64,000 bases of DNA. Source: Nocardioides daphniae. GTDB taxonomy: Bacteria > Actinomycetota > Actinomycetes > Propionibacteriales > Nocardioidaceae. The DNA lies in contig NZ_CP038462.1 of the NCBI RefSeq assembly GCF_004777465.1, positions 558,001 to 622,000 on the forward strand, given 5' to 3'. The position numbers and the translations under genes are program-made. Numbering within the stretch: position 1 is the stretch's first letter; every line of letters begins with the position of its first letter. Shown here piece by piece: positions 25,972-38,997 of this stretch. The notes beneath the pieces were generated by a model. It worked only from the letters and a program-made list of their open reading frames with translations, did not search any database and was not told where the DNA came from.

Positions 25972-27774
25972 GTGAATGACTGGATGTCGCGAATGCAGCG
26001 TCACAAGACCTTGGTGGTGACCACGTTCGACGTGGTCGTCTGGATCCTCGCCTACGTGGCGTGGACCGTGATCCGTCTCGAAGGAGAGGTGAGCGGACGC
26101 TACTTCGGAGCCGCCCTCGCCCTCGGTGTCACCGCTGCCGCCCTGCACCTCGTGCTCGGATTCCCGCTCCGGCTGCACCAGGGCCGCTCCAAGCTGGCCA
26201 GTCTCGAGGAGGCCGTGCGACTCGGCTTCGTCACCACAGCTGTCGGCCTGCTGATCTTCGTGGCCAACTTCGGTCCGCAGTGGGTGCCGAGGTCGATCCC
26301 GGCTGGCGCCGGCCTGCTCACCCTCATCACCTGCCTCTTCGGTCGAGCCCTGTGGCGCCGGATGAAGGAGCGGGCCCGCGAGCGCGAGGAGATCGAGGGC
26401 ACCACCCGCGTCCTCCTCGTCGGGGCGGGGGAGTCGGCGTACGACCTCGTCATCTCGATGCTGCGCGACCCCGCCAAGCTGTGGCGCCCCGTCGGCATGC
26501 TCGACGACGACCCCGCCAAGCGCCACTACCGGGTGCGCGGTGTGCAGGTGCTCGGCACGACCGACCAGATCGCCGAGGTGGCCGAGGAGACCGGCGTCGA
26601 CACCCTGGTCATCGCCATCCCGAGCGCGGACGCCGAGACCGTCGCCCGCTTCAACCTCGCCGGTGTCGAGGCGGGTCTCAACGTCAAGGTGCTGCCCGCG
26701 CCGACCGAGATCCTCGGCGAGCACGTCGGCATCCGCGACCTGCGCGACATCGACCTGAGTGACGTGCTGGGCCGCAACCAGCTCGACACCGACATCGAGT
26801 CGATTGCCGACTACATCGCCGGCAAGCGCGTGCTGGTCACCGGCGCCGGGGGGTCGATCGGCTCCGAGCTCTGCCGCCAGATCCACCGCTTCAAGCCGGC
26901 CGACCTGATGATGCTCGACCGCGACGAGTCGGCGCTGCACGCCGTGCAGCTCTCGATCCACGGCCGTGCCCTGCTCGACTCCGACGACGTGATCCTCAAC
27001 GACATCCGCGACATCGACGCGCTGCGCGAGATCTTCCAGGCGCGCCGCCCGGAGGTCGTCTTCCACGCCGCGGCGCTGAAGCACCTGCCGATGCTCGAGC
27101 AGTTCCCCGCCGAGGCCGTCAAGACCAACGTGATCGGCACCCGCAACGTCCTCCAGGTCTCCCGCGAGGTCGGCGTCGAGCGCTTCGTCAACATCTCCAC
27201 CGACAAGGCCGCCAACCCCGCCAGCGTGCTGGGCTACTCCAAGCGCGTCGCCGAGAAGATCACCGCCCAGGTTGCCAAGGAAGCGCTCGCCGACGGTGGC
27301 GGCGCCTACCTCTCGGTGCGTTTCGGCAACGTGCTCGGCAGCCGTGGCAGCGTACTGACCGCGTTTGCCTCGCAGATCGCTGCGGGAGGGCCCGTCACGG
27401 TCACCGACCCCGAGGTCACCCGCTACTTCATGACGATCGTCGAGGCCTGCCAGCTCGTCGTCCAGGCCGCCGCCATCGGCGAGCCCGGCGAGGCCCTGGT
27501 GCTCGACATGGGTGAGCCGGTCAAGATCCTCGACGTCGCCCGGCAGCTCATCGAGCAGTCCGGCCAGCCGATCCGCATCGAGTTCACCGGCCTGCGCGAA
27601 GGCGAGAAGATGCACGAGGAGCTCTTCGGCGACGACGAGCCGACCGACCAGCGTCCGCGCCACCAGGCCGTCTCGCACGTGCCGGTGCCCGGCGTCGACG
27701 ACGACGCCGTCGACGCACTGCCGCTGGCCGGGCCTCGCCAGAAGATCATCGACGAGCTCGCCGGTCTCTGCTGA
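25972..27774 (+). CDS. Membrane-bound nucleoside-diphosphate-sugar dehydratase/epimerase (FlaA1/CapD/WbpM type)
   Basis: A 600-aa protein: four N-terminal membrane helices (to about residue 125), a CoA-binding-like Rossmann domain (VLLVGAGESAYDLVISML), and a C-terminal SDR domain from about residue 280 (VLVTGAGGSIGSELCRQI, HAAALKHLPMLEQ, STDKAANPASVLGYSK with active-site residues, RFGNVLGSRGSV). Such enzymes are UDP-GlcNAc 4,6-dehydratases that start synthesis of diNAcBac, QuiNAc or FucNAc-type sugars. GTG at 25972 is preferred because the first helix begins soon after and a purine-rich AAGGGGGAG lies upstream; GTG or ATG starts further upstream are possible. It follows the DUF2516 gene by 150 bases and stands alone on its strand with the next cupin gene. 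Confidence 0.85.
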   Translation: MNDWMSRMQRHKTLVVTTFDVVVWILAYVAWTVIRLEGEVSGRYFGAALALGVTAAALHLVLGFPLRLHQGRSKLASLEEAVRLGFVTTAVGLLIFVANFGPQWVPRSIPAGAGLLTLITCLFGRALWRRMKERAREREEIEGTTRVLLVGAGESAYDLVISMLRDPAKLWRPVGMLDDDPAKRHYRVRGVQVLGTTDQIAEVAEETGVDTLVIAIPSADAETVARFNLAGVEAGLNVKVLPAPTEILGEHVGIRDLRDIDLSDVLGRNQLDTDIESIADYIAGKRVLVTGAGGSIGSELCRQIHRFKPADLMMLDRDESALHAVQLSIHGRALLDSDDVILNDIRDIDALREIFQARRPEVVFHAAALKHLPMLEQFPAEAVKTNVIGTRNVLQVSREVGVERFVNISTDKAANPASVLGYSKRVAEKITAQVAKEALADGGGAYLSVRFGNVLGSRGSVLTAFASQIAAGGPVTVTDPEVTRYFMTIVEACQLVVQAAAIGEPGEALVLDMGEPVKILDVARQLIEQSGQPIRIEFTGLREGEKMHEELFGDDEPTDQRPRHQAVSHVPVPGVDDDAVDALPLAGPRQKIIDELAGLC

Positions 27775-27926
27775 CCACCCGCTGCCTCTCCCATGCGGCG
27801 GCCAGCATGCGGCCGCCCCTCCGTCGCTGTGCTCCGTAGGGCAGGATGCATCTCGCTGATGCGCCAGTAACACCGAGTTACGCTGTGGGAGTCCGCCTTT
27901 CGGGGGCGCAGGTAGAGGGAGCAGAA

Positions 27927-28298
27927 ATGGCACTGGAGTCCGAGCAGCGACCGTGGGGGTCCTGGCACGTCATCGACGACGGCAAGGGCTACAAGGTCAA
28001 GCGCATCCACGTGAACCCGGGTGAGCGCCTCTCCTACCAGACCCACGCGCACCGCTCCGAGCACTGGGTCGTCATCTTCGGCATGGCCACCTGCACGGTC
28101 GACGGCGAGACGATCGTGGTCGGCCCCGGGCAGTCCGTCGACGTCACCGTCGGCGCCCCGCACCGCATCTCCAACATGCACGCCGAGGAGCTCGTGATCA
28201 TCGAGGTCCAGCACGGCGCCTACACCGGCGAGGACGACATCTGCCGGCTCGAGGACGACTACGGTCGCGACGAGGCAGCTGCGCAGGCGGCTCGCTGA
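27927..28298 (+). CDS. Cupin, type-II phosphomannose-isomerase-like
   Basis: A 123-aa single-domain cupin. It matches the C-terminal cupin of GDP-mannose pyrophosphorylase/mannose-6-phosphate isomerase proteins: RPWGSWHVIDDGKGYKVKRI, NPGERLSYQTHAHRSEHWVV (metal-binding His and Glu), HRISNMHAEELVIIEVQ. The stand-alone form may isomerise mannose 6-phosphate or a keto-sugar; in this sugar-nucleotide region it could supply mannose for the GMD enzymes. Ribosome site AGAGGGA precedes ATG 27927. It converges on the RmlCD gene with a gap of 24 bases. Confidence 0.78.
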   Translation: MALESEQRPWGSWHVIDDGKGYKVKRIHVNPGERLSYQTHAHRSEHWVVIFGMATCTVDGETIVVGPGQSVDVTVGAPHRISNMHAEELVIIEVQHGAYTGEDDICRLEDDYGRDEAAAQAAR

Positions 28299-28322
28299 CG
28301 TCCTCACAGCGCTGTGCTGCGC

Positions 28323-29726
28323 TCAGGCAACGGTGAGGTGACGGCGCAACGCCGTCGCCGCGTCCTCGCTGACGAAGCCGGTCGCCGCCAATCGCGACAG
28401 GTCGAGCAGGCTGCGCGACGGGCGAGGGGAGAGGTCGGTGCGGTCACCGACGTACGCCTCGGTCGTCGTGGGGGAGATCCGCTCCGGGTCCGCGCCGACG
28501 AGCGCGAAGACGTCGCGCGCCACGTCGTACCACGAATGCTGCGGGCCCGAGTTGGTGACGTTGTACGTGCCCCACGGCGCCCCGGACTCGAGCAGGTGGC
28601 GTGTCGCACGGGCCAGCTCGCCGGTGAAGGTGAGGCGACCGACCTGGTCGTCGACGACGCTCGGCTCCAGACCCTTCGCCGCCAGGCGGCTCATGGTGGC
28701 GACGAAGTTGCTGCCCTCGCCGACTACCCAGGACGTGCGGACGACGAAGTGGTGCGGGGCCGCGGCCACAGCCAGGTCGCCGGCGGCCTTGGACTGGCCG
28801 TAGACGCCGAGCGGGGAGAGCGGCGACTCCTCCGTCCAGCCGTCGGCCGGAGCGTCGTCGGCGCCGTCGAAGACGTAGTCGCTCGAGTAGTGCACGAGGG
28901 TGAAGCCGTGCTCGCGGGAGAGCTCGGCGAGACGAGCGGGAGCGACAGCGTTGGCCGCCCAGGCCACGCGACGTCCGTCAGGGGTCTCCGCCGCGTCGAC
29001 GGCCGTGTAGGCCGCTGCGTTGAGCACCACGTCGTACGCCCGCCAGTCCCAGGCCGCCACTGCCTCGGCGTCGGACACGTCGAGCTCGGCACGCGTCACC
29101 ACCTGGGCGTCCGGGAACTCTGCGGCGAGCGCGCGCCCCAGCTGGCCGGCGCCGCCCAGGACCAGGGTGCGCTGGCGAGGGATCGCGGTCGCCGGGTCGA
29201 GGTGTGGGTTGTGCTGGTCCTTCTCGGAGATCTCCGACTCGGAGAGCGGGATCGGCCAGTCGATCGCCACCGTCGGGTCGTCGAGCGCCAGCGCCGGGTA
29301 GGCGATGCCCGCGCGCCAGTGCTGGTTGACCAAGTAGGTGTAGGCGGTGCCGTCGGTCAGGGTCTGGTAGGAGTTGCCGACCCCCCGCGGCACGAAGGCC
29401 GCCACCGACGGGTCCATCTCGAGGGTGAACGTCGCCCCGAACGAGTCGCCCTCACGCATGTCGACCCAGGCCGCGAAGATCCGGCCGGTGGCCAGCGAGA
29501 TGAACTTGTCCCACGGCTCGGTGTGGATGCCGCGGGTGACGCCCCGGTCGGTGTTGAAGGAGACGTTGTTCTGCACCGGGCCGAAGTCGGGCAGCCCTGC
29601 GGCCACCATCTTCTCGCGCTGCCAGTTCTCCTTGAAGAAGCCGCGGGCGTCGGTGCGCAGGTCGAGGCGGACGACCAGCAGCCCGGGGATCGGGGTGGTC
29701 TCGACGGCAGGGAGCGGGGTGCTCAT
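28323..29726 (-). CDS. rmlCD: Fused dTDP-4-dehydrorhamnose 3,5-epimerase/reductase
   Basis: A 467-aa bifunctional enzyme for the last two steps of dTDP-L-rhamnose. Residues 1-185 are RmlC-like (DARGFFKENWQREKM, VTRGIHTEPWDKFI with the active-site His, FVPRGVGNSYQTL). Residues 187-467 are RmlD (LVLGGAGQLGRALAAEF, NAAAYTAVDAAE, SSDYVFDGADD, GVYGQSKAAGD with Tyr/Lys). The same fusion is known in Corynebacterium, so it is unusual outside actinobacteria but not new. Follows rmlB with a nine-base gap. Confidence 0.92.
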   Translation of the reverse strand: MSTPLPAVETTPIPGLLVVRLDLRTDARGFFKENWQREKMVAAGLPDFGPVQNNVSFNTDRGVTRGIHTEPWDKFISLATGRIFAAWVDMREGDSFGATFTLEMDPSVAAFVPRGVGNSYQTLTDGTAYTYLVNQHWRAGIAYPALALDDPTVAIDWPIPLSESEISEKDQHNPHLDPATAIPRQRTLVLGGAGQLGRALAAEFPDAQVVTRAELDVSDAEAVAAWDWRAYDVVLNAAAYTAVDAAETPDGRRVAWAANAVAPARLAELSREHGFTLVHYSSDYVFDGADDAPADGWTEESPLSPLGVYGQSKAAGDLAVAAAPHHFVVRTSWVVGEGSNFVATMSRLAAKGLEPSVVDDQVGRLTFTGELARATRHLLESGAPWGTYNVTNSGPQHSWYDVARDVFALVGADPERISPTTTEAYVGDRTDLSPRPSRSLLDLSRLAATGFVSEDAATALRRHLTVA

Positions 29727-29735
29727 GCGGGTGCC

Positions 29736-32665
<2,930 letters not shown>

Positions 32666-32707
32666 CGAGCCATGGTGCCAGAGGACCGGTGACATCCCTC
32701 CATTCGG

Positions 32708-32733
32708 AAGACTGGCACAGAAGACTGGCACAG
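32708..32733. repeat. 13-bp tandem repeat in the DUF4012/rmlA divergent region
   Basis: AAGACTGGCACAG occurs twice head to tail (32708-32720, 32721-32733). The second copy runs into GGCAC-AG-GTGCC (32727-32738), a 5-bp-arm palindrome, and TGGCAC occurs once more in inverted orientation near 32673. A plausible binding site array for a regulator of both genes. Confidence 0.55.
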
Positions 32734-32759
32734 GTGCCCGCGCGTGGCAAGGAACACCC

Positions 32760-32765
32760 TAGGGT
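32760..32765 (+). promoter_or_regulatory. -10 element TAGGGT for rmlA (leaderless)
   Basis: TAGGGT ends 7 bases before the rmlA ATG. The same element and spacing precede galE, folP2 and other genes here, so the rmlA message is probably leaderless. Confidence 0.5.
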
Positions 32766-32772
32766 TGCCCTC

Positions 32773-33633
32773 ATGCGTGGAATCATCCTGGCCGGTGGCA
32801 CCGGCAGCCGACTGCACCCGCTGACGCTCGGGGTGAGCAAGCAGATGATGCCGGTCTACGACAAGCCGATGATCTACTACCCGCTCTCGACGCTGATGCT
32901 GGCTGGCATCCGCGAGGTGCTCATCATCACCACCCCGCACGACGCCGAACCGTTCCGGCGCCTCCTCGGCGACGGGTCGCAGTTCGGCGTCGAGATCACC
33001 TTCGCCACCCAGCCCAGCCCCGACGGGCTCGCGCAGGCCTTCGTGATCGGCGCCGACCACATCGGCGACGACTCCGTGGCGCTCGTGCTCGGCGACAACA
33101 TCTTCTACGGCACCGGGCTGGGCACCCAGTTGCGCCGCTTCGACGGCATCGACGGTGCGGCGGTCTTCGGCTACCAGGTCGCCGACCCCACGGCGTACGG
33201 GGTCGTGGAGTTCGACGCCGACGGCCGGGCGATCTCGCTCGAGGAGAAGCCGACGCACCCGCGCAGCCGGTACGCCGTCCCCGGCCTCTACTTCTACGGC
33301 AACGACGTGGTGTCGTACGCCCGCGACCTCACCCCCAGCGCCCGCGGCGAGCTGGAGATCACCGACCTCAACCGGCGTTACCTCGAGGAGGGGCGGCTCC
33401 AGGTCGAGGTGCTGCCGCGCGGCACCGCCTGGCTCGACACCGGCACCTTCGACTCGCTCAACGACGCCAGCAACTTCGTGCGCACCATCGAGGGGCGGCA
33501 GGGCTTCAAGATCGGGGCGCCCGAGGAGGTGGCGTGGCGGATGGGCTTCATCGACGACGCCGGGCTGGCGATGCGTGCCGAGCCGCTGCGCAAGTCGGGC
33601 TACGGCGAGTACCTGCTCGGGCTGCTGGACTGA
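32773..33633 (+). CDS. rmlA: Glucose-1-phosphate thymidylyltransferase
   Basis: A 286-aa enzyme that makes dTDP-glucose, the entry to rhamnose synthesis. [20 protein letters not shown] (nucleotide-binding loop, residues 4-23), [29 protein letters not shown], and [17 protein letters not shown] are textbook RmlA. The C-terminal allosteric segment ([20 protein letters not shown]) is complete. ATG 32773 is the only start compatible with the N-terminal strand and sits 7 bases after a -10 element. Together with rmlB and rmlCD it completes the dTDP-L-rhamnose pathway in this window. Confidence 0.93.
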   Translation: MRGIILAGGTGSRLHPLTLGVSKQMMPVYDKPMIYYPLSTLMLAGIREVLIITTPHDAEPFRRLLGDGSQFGVEITFATQPSPDGLAQAFVIGADHIGDDSVALVLGDNIFYGTGLGTQLRRFDGIDGAAVFGYQVADPTAYGVVEFDADGRAISLEEKPTHPRSRYAVPGLYFYGNDVVSYARDLTPSARGELEITDLNRRYLEEGRLQVEVLPRGTAWLDTGTFDSLNDASNFVRTIEGRQGFKIGAPEEVAWRMGFIDDAGLAMRAEPLRKSGYGEYLLGLLD

Positions 33634-33671
33634 CCCCGTAACGCTTTCGGGGCCGACGGCGAAGTAGGGGC

Positions 33672-34238
33672 ATGGACACAGAACGCGCACCGACCCGCAT
33701 CGGCGCAGACCCCGACGCCTTCGAGGCGTTCTACCGGGAGCACCTCGCCTACGTCAGCCGCTACGTCGCGCTGCGGACCACCGACCCGCACACCGCCGCC
33801 GACCTGACCGCCGAGATCTTCTCCCGGTCGATCGTCGCCGCGTCGAGCTATCGCCGCAGCAGCGGACCGCCGCGGGCCTGGCTCACCGGCATCGCCCGCA
33901 ACGTCGTAGCCGACCACGCCCGCTCCGCGGCGCGGGAGAGCGCAGCGTACGGCCGGCTCCAGGGGCGCCGACTCCTCGACGAGGACGCCACCGAACGGAT
34001 CGTCGACCGGATCAGCGCCCACGCCCGCGGCCGCGAGCTGCTCGCCCGTCGCGACCCTGCCCGCCGGGCAGCGCGACCTCGTCGAGCTCGTCGCCGTCGA
34101 CCAGCTCCCCCTCGCCGAGGCCGCCCAGGTCCTCGGCATCAGCGCGGGCACCGCCCGCGTCCGCTGGCACCGCGCCCGCCGCGCCCTGCGCGACGCCGTG
34201 CCCCCCTTCCTGCTCCCGCCCTGGAGGCGTCGTCATGA
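33672..34238 (+). CDS. ECF-type RNA polymerase sigma factor (frameshifted)
   Basis: About 185 aa. Region 2 is clear: DAFEAFYREHLAYVSRYVAL, TAADLTAEIFSRSIVAAS, and GPPRAWLTGIARNVVADH. Region 4 appears only in another frame after about 34050: LPAGQRDLVELVAVDQLPLA, then AQVLGISAGTARVRWHRARR, the helix-turn-helix that reads the -35. The shift at CGT-C-GCG (34047-34053) needs one base removed or two added. The original frame is used again by the TGA at 34236-34238, which overlaps the next ATG, so a second small length error near the C run at 34200-34206 is likely. Probably an ECF factor controlled by the membrane protein encoded next. Confidence 0.75.
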   Translation: MDTERAPTRIGADPDAFEAFYREHLAYVSRYVALRTTDPHTAADLTAEIFSRSIVAASSYRRSSGPPRAWLTGIARNVVADHARSAARESAAYGRLQGRRLLDEDATERIVDRISAHARGRELLARRDPARRAARPRRARRRRPAPPRRGRPGPRHQRGHRPRPLAPRPPRPARRRAPLPAPALEASS

Positions 34239-34840
34239 ACCAGCCCACCGACCGCCCGCTCGACTCCTTCGAGAGCTCACTGCTCACCGAGCTCCGCGCC
34301 CAGGTCGCGCTGCACGAGGCCGCCGACCCGTCGCCGTCGCGGCGTACGAAGCGTCGCGTGCTCGGCGTCAGCCTGGGCGGCGTCGTCGCTGCCGGTGTCG
34401 CCGCACTCGGCATCTCCACGCTCAGCACGCCGGCCTGGTCGGTCAGCGAGAGCAACGGCGAGCTGACCGTGAAGGTCAACCGGCTCGAGGGTGGGGCCAA
34501 CCTGGAGCGAGAGCTCGCCAAGCACGGAGTCAGGGCCGACATCAACTTCCTGGAGCCGGGGATGAAGTGCGCCGGGGGGCGCTTCGTGCCGGCGCCTGCA
34601 CGCAAGGGCACCCAGCTCTCGGTCGGGGGCGAGAAGTTCGAGGTCAAGCTGGATGCCGGCGTCGTCGACAAGGACGAGACCTTCGTGCTCTGGGCCTCGG
34701 TCCAGCAGTACGAGAATGGTGAGCGCGCCTCGGTCGAGTTCGACGTCGCGGAGGGAGCGGTCGCGCCGTGCCGCCCGGTGGCTGACTCGCGCTGGGACGA
34801 CGAGGTCGACCCCGACATGGGGGCGCCGATCCCGGACTGA
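34235..34840 (+). CDS. Single-pass membrane protein, putative anti-sigma partner
   Basis: A 201-aa protein coupled by ATGA to the sigma-factor gene. It has a short cytoplasmic part (residues 1-45; SSLLTELRAQVALHEAADPS), one membrane helix (VLGVSLGGVVAAGVAALGIS) and an extracytoplasmic domain of about 135 residues with two Cys. The layout (sigma gene, then one-helix protein with a short cytoplasmic N-terminus) is that of many anti-sigma factors, but no zinc-binding HxxxCxxC motif is present. Similar proteins in actinobacteria are annotated CU044_5270-type. The anti-sigma role is therefore an inference. Confidence 0.6.
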   Translation: MNQPTDRPLDSFESSLLTELRAQVALHEAADPSPSRRTKRRVLGVSLGGVVAAGVAALGISTLSTPAWSVSESNGELTVKVNRLEGGANLERELAKHGVRADINFLEPGMKCAGGRFVPAPARKGTQLSVGGEKFEVKLDAGVVDKDETFVLWASVQQYENGERASVEFDVAEGAVAPCRPVADSRWDDEVDPDMGAPIPD

Positions 34841-34853
34841 TCCGGGAGAGGAG

Positions 34854-35798
34854 TCAGCCCAGGTCGGCGGCCACCATCGCCGCCACCACCTGCTCGAACG
34901 TGCGCGTCGGCGCCCACCCCAACCCCCGGCGCGCACGGCTCGCGTCACCCACCAGCTCGGTCGCGTCGGTCGGACGGAAGAACGCCGGGTCGACGCGCAC
35001 GTACTGCTCCCAGGCGTCGACGCCGGCCGCAGCGAAGGCAGCCGCCACGAAGTCGCGCACCGTGTGGCTCACCCCGGTCGCGATGACGTAGTCGTCAGGC
35101 GTCTCGGCGTGGGCCGCCCGCAGCAGCGCGTCGGCGTAGTCGGGCGCCCAGCCCCAGTCGCGGCGAGCATCGAGGTTGCCCAGCACCAGCTCGGTCTCCC
35201 TGCCCCGGGCGATCGCCGCCACGCCGGCGGTGATCTTGCGGGTCACGAACGCGGGCGGACGCCGCGGCGACTCGTGGTTGTAGAGGATCAGGCTGCTGGC
35301 GTGCAGGCCGCGGGCGCGGGCCTCGCCGACGCCCCTGTGCGCGGCCGCCTTCGCCTCGCCGTAGGGGTTGGTCGGTGCCAGCGGCGTCGACTCGTCCTGC
35401 GGGCTGACGGCCGGCGACCCGAAGAGCTCGGCGCTGGAGGCCTGCACGAACCGGATCTGGTGACCAGCGTCGGCCATCTCCTCCGCTGCCTCCAGCAGCG
35501 CGATCGCCGCCTCCGCGTTGACCGCCCACGACAGCTCGGGCTCCGACCAGCTGCGCGCCACCGAGCTCATCGCCGCCAGGTTGACCACCAGGTCGGGCCC
35601 CAGCTCGTGGAGCAGCGTCCGGGTCGACTCGTGGTCGGTGACGTCTCCGGCGTGCAGCACGACGCCGTCCGGCACGTACGCAGTGTCGTCGTCGGGGCGT
35701 ACGAGCCCGTGCACCTCCACCCCGTCGGCCAGCAGCAGCTCGGCCAGGTAGGTGCCGTCCTGCCCGGCGACGCCGGTGACCAGCGCGCGGGAGATCAC
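34854..35798 (-). CDS. GDP-mannose 4,6-dehydratase-like SDR (second copy, reductase candidate)
   Basis: A 314-aa extended SDR of the GMD/RMD group: [56 protein letters not shown] with Tyr/Lys, [34 protein letters not shown]. It is a paralogue of the GMD encoded just upstream but shorter, with an altered substrate loop (no GVSK, no RREL). It could be the GDP-6-deoxy-lyxo-hexulose reductase acting on the GMD product (giving GDP-rhamnose) or a second dehydratase; sequence alone does not decide. GTG start 35798 one base after the GMD stop, so co-transcribed. Confidence 0.72.
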   Translation of the reverse strand: MISRALVTGVAGQDGTYLAELLLADGVEVHGLVRPDDDTAYVPDGVVLHAGDVTDHESTRTLLHELGPDLVVNLAAMSSVARSWSEPELSWAVNAEAAIALLEAAEEMADAGHQIRFVQASSAELFGSPAVSPQDESTPLAPTNPYGEAKAAAHRGVGEARARGLHASSLILYNHESPRRPPAFVTRKITAGVAAIARGRETELVLGNLDARRDWGWAPDYADALLRAAHAETPDDYVIATGVSHTVRDFVAAAFAAAGVDAWEQYVRVDPAFFRPTDATELVGDASRARRGLGWAPTRTFEQVVAAMVAADLG

Positions 35799-35799
35799 G

Positions 35800-36801
35800 T
35801 CACTTCCAGCCGTCGCGCAACGCGGAGATGTCGGCGTCGACCATCATCCGCACCAGCTGCTCGAAGTCGACCTTCGGCTCCCAGCCCAGCACCTGCTTGG
35901 CCTTGGAGGCGTCGCCGACGAGCGTGTCGACCTCGGCGGGGCGCAGGAACTTCGGGTCCTGGCGGACGTACTTCTCCCAGTCGGTGACCCCGACCTGGTC
36001 GAAGGCGATCGTCACCAGGTCGCGGATCGAGTGACTGACCCCCGTCGCGATCACGTAGTCGTCGGGCTCGTCCTGCTGCAGCATCAGCCACATCGCCTCG
36101 ACGTAGTCGCCCGCGTAGCCCCAGTCGCGGCGCGCGTCGAGGTTGCCCAGCACCAGCTCGTCGGCCAGCCCGAGGTGGATCTTGGCAACCGTCTTGGCGA
36201 CCTTGCGGGTCACGAACTCCTCGCCCCGGCGCGGCGACTCGTGGTTGAAGAGGATGCCCGAGCTCGCGTGCATCCCGTAGGACTCGCGGTAGTTGATCGT
36301 CATGTAGGCCGAGACCTTGCTGACGCCGTAGGGCGAGCGCGGCCACAGCAGCGTCGTCTCGCGCTGCGGGGTCTCCTGCACCTTGCCGAACATCTCCGAG
36401 CTCGACGCCTGGTAGAAGCGCACCCGGCCCAGGTCGTCGCCCGCGTGCAGGCGCAGCGCCTCGAGCATCGTCAGCACGCCCTTGCCGGTGACGTCGGAGG
36501 TGAGCGCGGCGTTCTCCCAGGAGTACGCGACGAACGAGATCGCGCCCAGGTTGTAGACCTCGTCGGGCTGCGACACCGACAGCGCCCGCATCAGGCTCGA
36601 CATGTCGGTCAGGTCACCGTTGTGCAGGTGTACGTCGGGCACCAGCTCGGTGACCAGCTCGCGGCGCGGGTTGTTCTGGCCACGGACGATGCCGTGCACC
36701 TCGTAGCCCTTGGCCAGCAGGAGCTCGGCCAGGTAGAGGCCGTCCTGGCCGGTGATCCCGGTGATGAGGGCGCGGGGCTGGGAGGAGGACGAACCAGACA
36801 T
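35800..36801 (-). CDS. gmd: GDP-mannose 4,6-dehydratase
   Basis: A 333-aa extended SDR producing GDP-4-keto-6-deoxymannose. [19 protein letters not shown] (residues 11-29), [45 protein letters not shown] with the Ser/Glu pair, [13 protein letters not shown] (Tyr/Lys), [17 protein letters not shown] and [16 protein letters not shown] are all diagnostic. ATG 36801 is preferred because the longer in-frame start at 36873 would overlap the divergent galE start. The gene is divergent from galE and followed by a shorter paralogue. Confidence 0.9.
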   Translation of the reverse strand: MSGSSSSQPRALITGITGQDGLYLAELLLAKGYEVHGIVRGQNNPRRELVTELVPDVHLHNGDLTDMSSLMRALSVSQPDEVYNLGAISFVAYSWENAALTSDVTGKGVLTMLEALRLHAGDDLGRVRFYQASSSEMFGKVQETPQRETTLLWPRSPYGVSKVSAYMTINYRESYGMHASSGILFNHESPRRGEEFVTRKVAKTVAKIHLGLADELVLGNLDARRDWGYAGDYVEAMWLMLQQDEPDDYVIATGVSHSIRDLVTIAFDQVGVTDWEKYVRQDPKFLRPAEVDTLVGDASKAKQVLGWEPKVDFEQLVRMMVDADISALRDGWK

Positions 36802-36843
36802 GGGCGCAAGTGTGGCAGGCGCGGCGCGGGGGCCGTCGACAAG

Positions 36844-36849
36844 TAGGGT
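36844..36849 (+). promoter_or_regulatory. -10 element TAGGGT for galE (leaderless)
   Basis: TAGGGT ends 7 bases before the galE ATG at 36857; same spacing as for rmlA and folP2. Confidence 0.5.
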
Positions 36850-36856
36850 CGCCCCC

Positions 36857-37879
<1,023 letters not shown>

Positions 37880-37901
37880 GGGTTGTTGGGCTCGCGCTGG
37901 G

Positions 37902-37954
37902 GGCGGAAATTCCTTCTGAAGCGTGGAGCCCTCGACTCGGGCGGAGTTTCCTTC
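37902..37954. repeat. Extragenic direct repeat, copies 1 and 2
   Basis: The core GGCGGARNTTCCTTC occurs at 37902-37916 and 37940-37954 in the same orientation. The second copy is embedded in a 24-base stretch (37931-37954) that recurs exactly at 38998-39021 on the other side of the DUF559-type gene. Confidence 0.7.
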
Positions 37955-38071
37955 GTTGTCGAGTGAGCGTCAGGCTCAACGAGCCACAGCACGCCCCCAG
38001 CTTCCTTCCGGGTCGAGGGTGCTGTGCATGACGGCGTACGCCGGCCCGGCGGAACGGCCACGCTGTGGCTC

Positions 38072-38932
38072 ATGGACGTGGTTGATGCGCTGCGGCAGCT
38101 CGGGGGAGTTGCCGTGTACGAGGAGCTGGCCGGCGTGTGCACGGAGTGGCAGGTCAGGCGCGCCGCCACGGACGGACGAATCGTCAGGCTCCGCCGCAAC
38201 CGGTACGCCCTCGTCGACACCGATGCGCACGTGGCGGCTGCAGTGGCTGCCGGGGGCGTCGTGTCTCACCTGAGTGCTGCTGCTGTGTGGGGATGGAAGC
38301 TGAAGCACGAGCCGGTCAGGCCTTGGGTGACGCTGCCGCGCACACGTCGACGACCGATCGACAATCTGGAGATCAGGTGGGCGGACGTACCGGACAGCGA
38401 CGTCACCCGTCACGTGACACGACCGGCGAGGACGGTCGTCGACTGTGCGAAGGCGCTGCCGTTCGACGAAGCCCTCGCCGTCGCCGACTCCGCCCTGCGC
38501 GGCGGCGAGGTGAGCCGTCGAGAGCTGCTCGAGGCGGTGAGGCGCAGCAGTCGGAACCGTCGGACCAAGGCGTTGGAGGTCGTCGAGGCCGCTGACCCCC
38601 GCGCCGCCAACCCGTTCGAGTCCGTCGTACGCGCCATCGCCAGGGACGTGAGGGGGCTGACGGTGGTTCCCCAGGTTCAGATCCCTCGAGTGGGCAGGGT
38701 CGATCTGTGCGACGAGGAGCTGGGCATCGTGATCGAGGCGGAGTCGCACGAGTTCCACAGCAGTCCGGCCGGGCTGCGCAAGGACGTCAGCCGTTACACC
38801 GAGTGTGCTCGCCAAGGACTGGTCGTCGTCCGCTTCGTGTGGGGCCAGGCGATGAACCAGCCAGAACAGGTGCGTGAAGCATTGGTCGAGGTCGTCGCCC
38901 GGCGACGTCGTGATCTGGGGTTCGCCGCGTGA
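38072..38932 (+). CDS. AbiEi-like antitoxin-domain/DUF559 protein
   Basis: A 286-aa protein. The first 90 residues (DALRQLGGVAVYEELAGVCT, RRAATDGRIVRLRRNRYALV) resemble the winged-helix N-terminus of AbiEi-type antitoxins; the C-terminal 100 residues (VVPQVQIPRVGRVDLCDEEL, GIVIEAESHEFHSSPAGLRKD, YTECARQGLVVVRFVW) match DUF559, a very-short-patch-repair endonuclease-like fold with acidic residues at VDLCDEE and IEAE. This combination is common in actinobacteria, usually as solitary genes; biochemical role unproven. Start ATG 38072 fits the winged helix; upstream in-frame starts exist. It is flanked by exact 24-base direct repeats, hinting at acquisition as a unit. No toxin gene is adjacent. 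Confidence 0.7.
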   Translation: MDVVDALRQLGGVAVYEELAGVCTEWQVRRAATDGRIVRLRRNRYALVDTDAHVAAAVAAGGVVSHLSAAAVWGWKLKHEPVRPWVTLPRTRRRPIDNLEIRWADVPDSDVTRHVTRPARTVVDCAKALPFDEALAVADSALRGGEVSRRELLEAVRRSSRNRRTKALEVVEAADPRAANPFESVVRAIARDVRGLTVVPQVQIPRVGRVDLCDEELGIVIEAESHEFHSSPAGLRKDVSRYTECARQGLVVVRFVWGQAMNQPEQVREALVEVVARRRRDLGFAA

Positions 38933-38997
38933 TCGCCCACGCTCACGATTCGGAAGGCAGCTCGCGGTGCTGCGCGAGCCGTTGCGCCTGGCCACCT

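Noticed and set aside
32708..32733. TGGCAC repeats as sigma-54 (-24) elements
   Set aside because: No TTGC at the -12 position, and sigma-54 is absent from actinobacteria.
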